A DNA stretch of 10,486 nucleotides from Euperipatoides rowelli (lineage: Eukaryota > Onychophora > Udeonychophora > Euonychophora > Peripatopsidae): NCBI GenBank assembly GCA_003024985.2, contig PXIH01S0068616.1, one strand, 5' to 3'. The translations under genes and the position numbers were made by a program. The notes beneath the pieces were generated by a model, which saw only the letters and a list, made by a program, of their open reading frames with translations, was not told the DNA's origin and ran no database searches. Each line of letters starts with the position of its first letter. Positions within the stretch are counted from its first letter, which is position 1. Shown piece after piece: positions 1 through 8,145 of the stretch.

Positions 1-605
1 CAATGTCAAGCTAATGCTCTAAAAATAAGTATAATTACAATTAATTTCTTTTTCAAACTATCTTAGGCTACTACCTGTATATACGAACGTAAATTAATTC
101 AAACAAACTAGTAATTAGCAATATTACAAAATATATGTTTAAGTTTAGACAAATATATTTTTATATTTAATTAATTTAAAAAAATTATATCTAATAATTA
201 AGGAATTAGTGCACCTTATTTTTGGCATCCCTGCCTCATCTGTGCTCGGTAGTTTTACCTTTTTGCTTATCGTTATATATCTCTTCAGTATCATGTTGCC
301 TTCTACAACATCTTTCTGCATCTTTTTATTTATTTTCTTTACTTGTATCTCATAAACCGTGTGTTTGTGCATGATGTTAATTTTGTTAACGACTATTTGG
401 GTTAGAAGTTCTATATATTTAGGAATGAATTTAACTAACTATCCTATTTCTATGAGAATTGTTTTCCAAAAAATCTACCCTTTCTAACACATTTTTTTTC
501 ATAATAATGGTATTAATGTCTTTAATAATCCACTTTTAAGTAGTTGAACCATTATAATGTAAAATTAACAACTTTCAAATTTGGACAATCACATTTTTTT
601 TAAAT

Positions 606-642
606 TTAATAAATTGGTCCGAGCTGCAGACCAATTTATTAA
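606..642. repeat. Perfect 14-bp stem hairpin, 9-base loop
   Basis: Positions 606-619 and 629-642 are exact reverse complements (core AATAAATTGGTC with GACCAATTTATT). The loop at 620-628 reads CGAGCTGCA. It sits 3 bases from a second, longer palindrome at 646-679, so the two together form a compact double foldback. Confidence 0.9.
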
Positions 643-645
643 TTG

Positions 646-679
646 GTTTGTGTGTTGTACTATAGTACAACACACAAAC
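646..679. repeat. Perfect 34-bp palindrome
   Basis: GTTTGTGTGTTGTAC reads into its own reverse complement with the centre ACTATAGT and no mismatch. A 34-base perfect palindrome without a spacer is unlikely by chance and can form a cruciform or an RNA hairpin. A TACAGTA motif follows directly at 681-687. It may be the relic of a foldback transposable element or a recent inverted duplication. Confidence 0.93.
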
Positions 680-780
680 ATACAGTATACTCACAATAAA
701 GCATTTTTTCCCTCATAAATTTATTAATTTTTTACACATATAATTATTTAAATTTACTAGAAAGACAATAAAATAAATAA

Positions 781-913
781 TATTAAAACATTTACTGTAA
801 TTATGTTAACTACTTTAACACATAGTATATAATAGCTTGTTGATTTTGGTGAGAATATTATTTTGAACACAACAATGTTAACAAGTGTATTGTTAAACAG
901 AAATGTTTTAATA
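781..913. repeat. Inverted repeat pair with 98-base spacer
   Basis: Positions 781-798 (TATTAAAACATTTACTGT) and 897-913 are reverse complements except for one extra A in the left arm. The spacer contains further partial complementarity (GTTAAC-containing pieces on both sides). It is compatible with a small degraded MITE-like element, but no target duplication was found. Confidence 0.55.
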
Positions 914-1047
914 TACTATAATGTGAGGATACATGCTTTATTATTTCCATGAGACTAAAGCCCTATTGAGTATATATACTGTATATTTTATATTAAAGAA
1001 TTAAATTATTTAGCGGCAATATATAACAAAATAACTGAGCTGCATAC

Positions 1048-1101
1048 CTGTTGAGTTCCTGATAAATCTTCCTTTAAACCAGTTAATGTCTGATATAATA
1101 T
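1048..1101 (-). CDS. RIOK1: RIOK1 internal exon: ILYQ-TGLK-DLSG segment
   Basis: Fifth exon, 54 bases, 18 whole codons reading ILYQTLTGLKEDLSGTQQ. This matches the conserved segment ILYQTVTGLKKDLSGVQ of RIOK1 that follows the kinase domain. The acceptor is TTTATTCTACAG and the donor is CAG then GTATGC; both ends are phase 0, so it follows the 93-base exon in frame. Being short, it would be easy to miss by gene prediction in this AT-rich setting. The remaining acidic region and the lysine/arginine-rich C-terminal tail of RIOK1 are not found in positions 1-1047, so at least one more exon must lie below position 1. Confidence 0.93.
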
Positions 1102-2031
1102 CTGTAGAATAAACATGCAAGAAACAATATTAGGTCTAAATGTTGATATTCATTGTCAATTATACCTAGTATACAATAAATAGATGAGATTGTCAATAGA
1201 TGTTCACCACCTTCTTGGGAAAATATTTTAAATATTTACTTTAAAATTAAAAAATAAAACAACACACATTTCTCTTTAAGGTGATGCAGAAATAAAATGC
1301 TCAATCACTCATAACCAGAAACTTTTTTTTTTACGCTTTGAGATTTTACTACAAAATGAAAGCAAATTATGGTGCATGATTAAGTTAGATTTTTCCTCAT
1401 ATGGAAAATAATTTGTGCCAAGATTCACTGAGAATTTCAACCCATCAACCCATTAATAAACTGAACTCTGTGGCACCTACACAAATTTCCAATTAGTTTT
1501 TTTTTTTTTTTACAAGAGAACTTTATGACTTTCCTGTTCTTGCAATAGGAAGCTTTTTCATCAGGAGTAAGTTCATTGCTACTCCAATCAAACATTATTG
1601 TGGCACTAAAACTATCGTCTTGCCATAGGATAACATTTCAGGTAAAGCAAATCTAATTTTTTGGTTGAAGTATTTAGTCTTAGAATTGTATTTAATCATG
1701 ACATGTACCCAAAATAATCCTTTGCACCACTACCCTATGCTTTGTAGTAGTGTGGATGTTCGGTGTTGTGAGATGAGTGACATTTCTGAGATGCATGTTT
1801 ATTACTTTCCTTTACTTCCATTCTGGATCTGTCCTAATTCAATCTTTAATTGCAGATCAATGTGCCTTGCTACACATTACAGCAATACTCCAAAATGGGT
1901 CTAATGAAGATAGACTGACCTCATAGTCTCATACTAAGTTTTCTCAATCTACAGTATATACTATATGTATAATCTGGGATTAGCTTTAGAGATGAAGAAT
2001 GTGTCTGCCCTGCGTTTAGGCTTTTGAAAGC

Positions 2032-2055
2032 AAAAAAAAAAAAAAATTTTTTTTT
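2032..2055. repeat. A15-T9 tract
   Basis: A run of 15 A is followed directly by 9 T, giving a perfect 18-base A9T9 self-complementary core. It is probably a low-complexity expansion. Assembly errors are likely at such tracts. Confidence 0.9.
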
Positions 2056-3089
2056 CTTCTCTTATTAACTTTAAACATGTTGATATAATAATATCAATTG
2101 TAAAGAATTTATGCTATACCTGATACTCTAAATGAACTGAATTTTTTAATATTTTTGAATAGGTGTAATCCTTAAATTGTCAATCTTTTTTTAAAATTAA
2201 ACCCTTCTTTATGACTTTGAAAGAAAAACAAACAAACATGCTTTTTCTTCTCTTAACCAGTCAGTGTTGGATGATGTGGATTTAAGATTTTGATCCAAAT
2301 TCTTGAAAGATGCCTACATATACAGTATACTACGAGAAGCATTAAAATCTGCTTTTTTTCTTCAAATTTATTAACAATTAAGTTAATAATTGTTCAATTA
2401 TAATGTATTTTAAGTAAATATTAATATTTCAGGTGTTTAAGAAATAATCTTAGAAATGCATTACCGACAGCTGTAAATGTTTTTTTTTCTTATTAAAAAA
2501 ATAAATAAATAAATTATTAGGTCGATTCAGAATATCTAAACATTTATTTAGCTTTAAATATACAATAAGAAAATATTATTTATTGAGTAATGATGATAAA
2601 GAAAATTGAAATGTGTCATTCTGTAATCTCTCATTCCCCCGCCCCCACCTACCCTATATACCAATATATTAGCATCTGTAATACAACACTTTGAGATAGA
2701 ATTAAATTAACCAAATGATTTAATTTTCTTTACGTAAATTTAAATATAACCCTTTTTTATGCATTGTCTATAAGTAATCTACTTTTTTATATCTAAAAAT
2801 TAAAATAAATCACATTTTAATTACAGATTAATTATATTTCTAAACATTTATAAGTTTATAAATTTCCATTAATATTAAAGGTCAAATGTAACAGATTTTT
2901 TTAATTTTTTTTAATTATTGATTTTTAAAGATTTTTACTAAAAAAAAATTTCATAAAAAAAAAAAAATTAAAAACAAAAAAGTTATTTACAATCAATTTT
3001 TAAAATAATTGTCTTTAGCTCCTCCCTCTTTTTAGAGAAAAAACAAAATGTGTAAAACATTCAAATAGTGCTGATAATTGAGAATATAT

Positions 3090-3103
3090 CTCACCATGGT
3101 GAG
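3090..3103. repeat. 14-bp palindrome CTCACCATGGTGAG
   Basis: A perfect, relatively GC-rich palindrome in AT-rich intron, centred on an NcoI-type CCATGG. It could be a binding site for a dimeric protein or a chance event. Confidence 0.85.
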
Positions 3104-3232
3104 TGGAGAAGAAAGGGTTAACTTTTATTAATACCAGCCTTGATGAAATTCTATCTAAAAGTGATCGCATACATAGGGTTCGTATCCGTCCCATTTTTTA
3201 TGATAATGTTCCTTAATTGGCTCCTCTGTCCC

Positions 3233-3261
3233 GGTGTCCCAACAAGGCCTATTGGGACACC
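3233..3261. repeat. 10-bp GC-rich hairpin, 9-base loop
   Basis: GGTGTCCCAA at 3233-3242 is exactly complementary to TTGGGACACC at 3252-3261. The loop at 3243-3251 is CAAGGCCTA. The surroundings (about 3160-3275) are GC-richer than the intron average. A T-rich run follows at 3292-3298, but in a eukaryotic intron this should not be read as a bacterial-type terminator. Confidence 0.85.
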
Positions 3262-4419
3262 TTTATGTCCCTTATTTCCATATTTTACCCCTTTTTTAAA
3301 AAAAAATAATAATAAAGAATGAATTTCTGTAACTTAATCTGAAAATCATGAGTCTTCATTATAAGTTTCTATAATGCGATCGGGGGTGTGGCCAATCAAC
3401 AAAACAAGCATTAAAAATCATACTTAATTTATTAACATATTATAGTAAGTTAATATTTTTTTAAACATAATGAATATAAAACTTATTTAATAAATACTGT
3501 ATATAGAAATAGATATATTCAAATATACATTGTTCTTTCTCAATTTCTATTCAATCTATAGTTTAGCCAAATGATTACCGTTAGTTTTTTTTTTTTTTGC
3601 AAAGAGGCCGTAAACACAATTTATTGTTCAAATTTAATTACATGAATTACAGAAACAAAATTAATTAACAATACAAGCTAAAATTATACAGAAGTAAATA
3701 ATACAATAAAAATACATTAATTCACAATTATTTACCACTAGATTCATTGTCCCAAGATGTCTAAGAATTACTTTTTAAATAGGCTGTCAAAATTATAAAA
3801 ACTTTAAAGCTTCAAATTTAATAAATAGCTGATTTGGGTTGAAATTATATTTTTCATTAAAACACAGTATTTATAAATGCACAGTATATGAGTCCTATGA
3901 CAAAAAACCTGAGCAAAGGTTTTAATTTTAAATATATCCCCCTCTTCCCCCGTTGAAGAGATGTCCTGTTTTTGGGTTTTGGATTTACAGTATATGAACC
4001 CTACACATACAGTATTAAAGAGAACTGAAATGTGATGGATAATAAAGAATTTAATGTGGGATCCTCTGCAAATTATAATATTAAGACACAAAAAGAAAAA
4101 TGACTCATTTATTTAAAACTCTAAAACAAGTAAAGGATAGAAAACCACTATACAGTAAATATGATTTAATAAACATATACTGTACACATGCACAAAGCCA
4201 AAAAAAAAAAAAAAACCCCAAGTGGCCAAATGAATAGAACAAGATGTGCTTGTAAATACCTTTATCCTGGTACTCTAAATACTTGGCAAAAAAACTGATT
4301 TTTCTTTACCCTTAACCATTAATCATTCTATTTATTATTAGCTTTTTACAACTTTTGTAAGGCTTGATTTTATTGACTGTAGTGAGTGGGTTTTTAATAG
4401 CAATTCTTTTCAATTTACT

Positions 4420-4435
4420 CCACTAGAGGGCACTT
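4420..4435 (+). promoter_or_regulatory. CTCF-like motif
   Basis: CCACTAGAGGGCACTT fits the degenerate CTCF consensus CCASYAGRKGGCRSYV, recalled from memory, at 15 of 16 positions; only the last base differs. By my own base-composition estimate the first 15 positions would match by chance well under once in 1000 windows like this. CTCF is conserved across bilaterians, but whether the site is bound here cannot be told from sequence. Confidence 0.4.
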
Positions 4436-4901
4436 AATTTTATTTTTCAAAAGAAATACATGGTTCTCTCTAAAAAAATATTTATAAAAGAATTTCAACA
4501 TTGTATTTTTTTTTTAAAAAATATTTTGATAACAATTCAACATCTATGGTACTAAATATGGGTTGGGAGTAATAAATGTAATAGTCATATAAAATTTGTA
4601 CAATTTTATTCAGAAATAACCAAAAATTTAAAAATTCTAAAATAGGAAATAACATTTTCAAACCATTTTGAGTGTTTTCTTAACCGTCTTCCCTTAAAAA
4701 TTATGAAAGTAGCAAGATTACAATTCCTATTAAGATTTGTATCAATAAAATTGCTATAATAGTTGTGTAAAATATAATGTAAAAAATACTTTATAAATAA
4801 TTTTTGTTGACAATCTTTATATTTATATTATGTGATCTTCTGATTTTGACATGAGACAAGACAGGGGAATGTTTAACATTATTATACTTAAAAATCATTA
4901 T

Positions 4902-4950
4902 TTACCATTTTTAATAAATGCTTCAAAAAGGCATTTATTAAAAATGGTAA
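4902..4950. repeat. Perfect 20-bp stem hairpin, 9-base loop
   Basis: Positions 4902-4921 and 4931-4950 are exact reverse complements (TTACCATTTTTAATAAATGC and its complement), with loop TTCAAAAAG. It lies in the RIOK1 intron 69 bases after the donor at 5018, so it would be transcribed in the pre-mRNA. Complementarity stops abruptly at both outer ends, which is unlike a typical microRNA precursor with a longer imperfect lower stem. Confidence 0.92.
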
Positions 4951-5018
4951 GCGGTGCAATACAACATACAGTAAACGTACAAAAACTTTATTTTAAAAAT
5001 ATAGATGCAACAAAATAC

Positions 5019-5111
5019 CTGGGATGTATCGCCTTCTTTGGCATTTATAAAATCTTGTTCAAAATCAATTACATCTTCCAAACGATGAGGTATATATGCA
5101 TTTTTAAAAAC
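5019..5111 (-). CDS. RIOK1: RIOK1 internal exon: AYIP motif linker
   Basis: Fourth exon, 93 bases, 31 whole codons, beginning VFKNAYIPHRLEDVIDFEQD and ending FINAKEGDTSQ. With the preceding exon it gives DEE-VFKNAYIP, matching the DEE-VFKRAYIP junction of human RIOK1. No residue is missing across the 4.2-kb intron. The acceptor is TTATTTTTAG and the donor is CAG then GTATTT; both junctions are phase 0. After the AYIP block the acidic linker is about eight residues shorter than I remember in human RIOK1. A perfect 20-bp stem hairpin starts 69 bases into the downstream intron (4902-4950). The + strand frame running over this stretch is a shadow of this exon. Confidence 0.94.
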
Positions 5112-5830
5112 CTAAAAATAAAATAAATAAAAAAATAATAAATTTTAAATGGTTGAAAATAAACAGCAGGTTTTAAACAATTAATTATTTGTATTTTTTC
5201 CTACATTCACCAATATTATCAGATATTAATTAAACTTTTAACCTTAAATTAAAATTATTTGTATAAATATTAATACTGTATTTTAAAATAAACAAAATAG
5301 TATATAAAAGCTAAATAAATGTAATGTTTGGACTTTTACAATAATAGCCCAAATAAGGCAAAATGAAGCAAGGTTATAGATTTTCAATAAACAAAAGAAT
5401 CTCTTCTCGAAAAATAATTATTTTGGTATTGATTACATTATGTTTGGAGCTAACACATCTACTGTAGGTAAGGTAACAGAGCCAATATAAGGATTCATAA
5501 ATACCGACTTTATTAACCATGGGCACCAAATATAATAATGGCAACCTACGACAACCATACAGTATATACCAAAGAATAAAAGAGGGATCTCACTTCCCTA
5601 TAAGGTAATTAATGGTGCTGCAAGCCATCCTAATGTACATAAACACTAGATCTCCCCCCCCCCTGAGGAAATTTGATTCCACTCAGAACCCTAATATACA
5701 GTATTTTTTTCACCAGTTTAATCATTGTGAGATTGTAAGGTTGGCAGCTATGCAATACAGGAAAATGCCACATACAATTACAGAGAAAACCCCTAACATT
5801 TCAAAATGTTCAAGAGAAGTACATGGTCCT

Positions 5831-5862
5831 AAACATACTTAATTAAACATACTTAATTAAAC
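5831..5862. repeat. 14-bp tandem duplication
   Basis: AAACATACTTAATT is present twice head to tail (5831-5844 and 5845-5858), followed by the first four bases of a third copy. It is exact, which suggests a fairly recent local duplication. Confidence 0.9.
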
Positions 5863-6136
5863 CTGAAGGTGATATGAAGGAACTTCACGGAAAAAAAAAT
5901 TACAGTTAAAGTAAGGAGTCACAGTTGTGTATCATTTTGAGTGGAAATGGAAATTAAGTGGAGTTAAGGTACAATTGGGCACAGTCGAATTTGAGCCAAG
6001 GTGAACCTGCATTGGAGGAAAATTACCAGTGTACTGAAATGCCTGATGGAGCATAAACCTGTACGATGCTCGAGTAGAATACGGGTTATAGACTCGAAGA
6101 TCTTGGTGTTCTCTGCTCAAATCGAACACTGCTTGA

Positions 6137-6145
6137 CTTTTTATA
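6137..6145 (-). promoter_or_regulatory. Possible TATA box, minus strand
   Basis: On the minus strand GGGGTATAAAAAGTC is a strong metazoan TATA-box match in a locally GC-richer stretch. A start about 30 bases downstream would fall near 6115. No convincing coding sequence follows. The open frame there begins at a GTG codon (6129) above that point, and its first ATG reads MLHQAFQYTGNFPP with no recognised domain. It could mark a relic gene or element promoter, or be chance in AT-rich DNA. Confidence 0.2.
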
Positions 6146-6638
6146 CCCCTTTAGTTGCTAGAGGTGATTTTCGAGTGTTGACTAAAATTTGATAGGTCTC
6201 CAAGTCAGCAACTCTTGTTATTATTGTATATAGATGATGATGATGACATAGTAGAGCGCCTTCAGGTGAGAAGAGCAGTAACTAGGATTCTGAAACTTTT
6301 CTCTTCTATCTGAGTTGGTAACCATAGAAATTTAACTTTAATTTAATGTTTATGATTTATTTAAGTAGCTTCAACTGATTTAATTCATTTAATTTGTCAA
6401 AATTTATAATTCTGGATCTTTCTTTGTTTCTTTATAGGCTGGCTTGCTGAAGTTCCACCAAGTTAACAGGAGAAGGGATGAGAGGGGGGAGATTGGGTCC
6501 CACCTGAGAAAAAGATGGTAGTAAAGATGGAAGATACAAGAATTGCCAAAAAGTTCAAGAAATACAATAATTTAGAATATACAGTATTGTCAAGCAAAGT
6601 ATAAATTCTAGGAATAAATCCAAAGGATTTGTTCTATG

Positions 6639-6662
6639 ATTTACTAAATTTATTTAGTAAAT
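6639..6662. repeat. 24-bp near-perfect palindrome
   Basis: ATTTACTAAAT (6639-6649) and ATTTAGTAAAT (6652-6662) are exact reverse complements separated by TT. It can fold on either strand. Confidence 0.88.
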
Positions 6663-6888
6663 GACAAATATGTGAATCATATTCATATTTACCAAAGAAT
6701 CTTTAATCAATTCCCACATTTATTTCTGTCTCGTATAAGGGGCTGGTCTGCAAATCAAAGCCAATGGCTGCAGCAGCATCAAAAGCAGTTTTTACTATAT
6801 TATCTTCATCAGTCAATTCCACTCTTAAATCCGACATATTATCTCAGTTGCAAATCTCGTTAGGTTGTTCAATTTAATCATAAATTAC

Positions 6889-7396
6889 CTTTGGAATCCC
6901 TTCCTCAGATCCCATGAACACTACATCCGTGGTGTTCTCTGACTCTTCAGTAATAGTTTCGCTCTCCATAATATTGCATTCGAAGTTCGTATTTTCACTT
7001 TGAGGTTTCTCTGTATTAATTTTGTATCTACAGTATCTTTTATTTCACAAGGTTTTTCTGTGTTAGTATAATAGTAATTTACAGTTTCCTTTGAATTATT
7101 CGTATTTATTTCATATTTTCCATGAGCCTTGTAACACCATGTCATGGCTTGTGTAAATTTCACATGTCATTGAATCCTTTCTCCATTACAATTTCCAGAG
7201 ATATATTATCGATAGCTCCTGGACCAATTTCAACATCTTCTATAGGTACTTTACATATTTTATTTCCTTCAGTTATACAGGGTATATATGCTTTCACGTA
7301 TTCTGTATTATTCCTTTTGTATTTCATATTCATTAAAAGTTGCTCCTCATTGATGCATTGGTGATTTATTGTTCTCATCTCCATTATCCATGTCAT
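6889..7396 (-). pseudogene. Decayed open-frame cluster, unknown protein
   Basis: Two minus-strand stretches look more protein-like than their surroundings. The first runs from an ATG at 7396 to a stop at 7160 (78 codons) and includes EYVKAYIPCITEGNKI and VPIEDVEIGPGAIDN. The second, in another frame from about 7044, is acidic (MESETITEESENTTDVVF, then MGSEEGIPK) and ends at AAG followed by GTAATT, a possible splice donor at 6888. Stops and frame changes separate them, so no single intact frame exists. I do not recognise the protein. It may be a broken gene or element copy inside the RIOK1 intron, alternative exons, or chance. KAYIP also occurs in the RIOK1 AYIP exon, but the flanks do not align well. 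Confidence 0.22.
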
Positions 7397-7767
7397 GATT
7401 ACGATAATATACTGTATATGATGTTTAAAGTACAAAATTTTTAATAACGCTGTTCGGAGCTTACGTTATGAAAGGTTCAGTCTTATCCTCTCTTGATTTT
7501 GAGACACTGGAACAATCTATTTGAATCGGTTCTTTGGCAAAACATCCAATCTAGAAAACAACAAGTATATATTCCAAGTAGCATATAAAATTGATGTACA
7601 GTATAACATACAATCAACTAAATGATGAATTAAATAACGGTTAATTACGATAATGCTTTACAAACAATCAGCCATGCAACCAACAAGATGGCGATCAGGT
7701 TTACAACACAAGCCAGACCAGAATGCCACTCAACTGGCAAGCTTACATACGCACTGTGTTAAAGTAA

Positions 7768-7850
7768 GGCTAATTCCTGAACCTGTCATACATTGTAAGT
7801 TAAGGTAAATATAATAATAGGTAGGACTACTTCCTGACCCAGTCATATAC
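7768..7850. repeat. Degenerate direct repeat, period about 57
   Basis: Segment 7768-7792 (GGCTAATTCCTGAACCTGTC) and segment 7824-7850 (GGACTACTTCCTGACCCAGT) align with a few mismatches and one indel over about 26 bases. The intervening bases are AT-rich. This is probably an old two-copy tandem repeat. Confidence 0.5.
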
Positions 7851-8129
7851 TAATTAATAACTATAACATAACAGTATCTAGTCAAAATGGTAACATTCAA
7901 GATATAAAATTAAGATTAATATAGAAATAAAATTAAGTACAATTAAGTATACCTAGGATAAATAACTTAAATATCTAATTATAATTTACTATTGATTTAT
8001 ATACTGTACATAAACCAGAATCAAGTTAACATAGTGTTCTGAATAGGACTATATTCCATGCAGGTTAACAATTTCCTGTGTATTATGAACTCACTATTTA
8101 CAATAGAATATATTAACCAAAGTAGCCTT

Positions 8130-8145
8130 TACAGTATATACTGTA
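8130..8145. repeat. 16-bp palindrome TACAGTATATACTGTA
   Basis: A perfect palindrome formed by one TACAGTA and one TACTGTA joined by TA. It is the fullest version of a motif scattered 28 times through the window. Confidence 0.92.

Larger units (their letters stand above)
1..1047 (-). other. RIOK1 downstream intron (partial)
   Basis: This is intron following the ILYQ exon. I searched the minus strand for the K/R-rich RIOK1 tail and did not find it. The stretch holds two adjoining foldbacks (606-642 and 646-679) and an inverted repeat pair (781-798 with 897-913). There is also a 75-codon minus-strand frame at 145-372 that starts with a true ATG but resembles no protein I know. Confidence 0.75.
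1102..5018 (-). other. RIOK1 large intron, 3917 bases
   Basis: This intron separates the TSQ and ILYQ codons. It is very AT-rich, with long A or T runs (1497-1511, 2032-2055, 3585-3598, 4200-4215). Structured items are a 20-bp stem hairpin (4902-4950), a CTCF-like motif (4420-4435), a 10-bp GC-rich hairpin (3233-3261) and a 14-bp palindrome (3090-3103). A short C-rich run lies near 2636-2651. The open frames at 1665-1904, 3140-3322 and 3804-4091 have low-complexity, hydrophobic or cysteine-scattered translations with no recognisable domain, and I treat them as chance frames. Nothing else is visible between about 1102 and 3080. Confidence 0.85.

Noticed and set aside
1665-1904. + strand open frame with several cysteines
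   Set aside because: It starts at a non-ATG codon (TTG), its cysteines form no zinc-finger spacing, and no splice context supports it.
3233-3300. GC-rich hairpin followed by T-run as a rho-independent terminator
   Set aside because: The window is eukaryotic, spliced intron; bacterial termination signals do not apply.
3140-3322. + strand 60-codon frame with a hydrophobic N-terminus
   Set aside because: It resembles a membrane peptide only because of T-rich codons. It ends in a lysine/asparagine run from A-rich DNA and contains the 3233-3261 hairpin. Chance is the simplest explanation.
3804-4091. Minus-strand 95-codon frame
   Set aside because: The composition is I/F/K/C-rich as expected from AT-rich DNA, with no domain, and it includes scattered TACAGTA motifs.
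4851-5126. + strand open frame of 91 codons
   Set aside because: It overlaps and runs antisense to the RIOK1 93-base exon and covers the perfect hairpin. Its translation has no recognisable domain, so it is a shadow.
5612-5842. + strand 76-codon frame
   Set aside because: It runs through a C-homopolymer and into a tandem repeat, with no family resemblance. It is possibly part of an unclassified repeat but not supportable as a gene.
5932-6129. Minus-strand frame VFDLSREHQDLRVYNP and onward as a gene
   Set aside because: Its first codon is GTG, no ATG lies near its start, no family is recognised, and an equally long open frame exists on the other strand.
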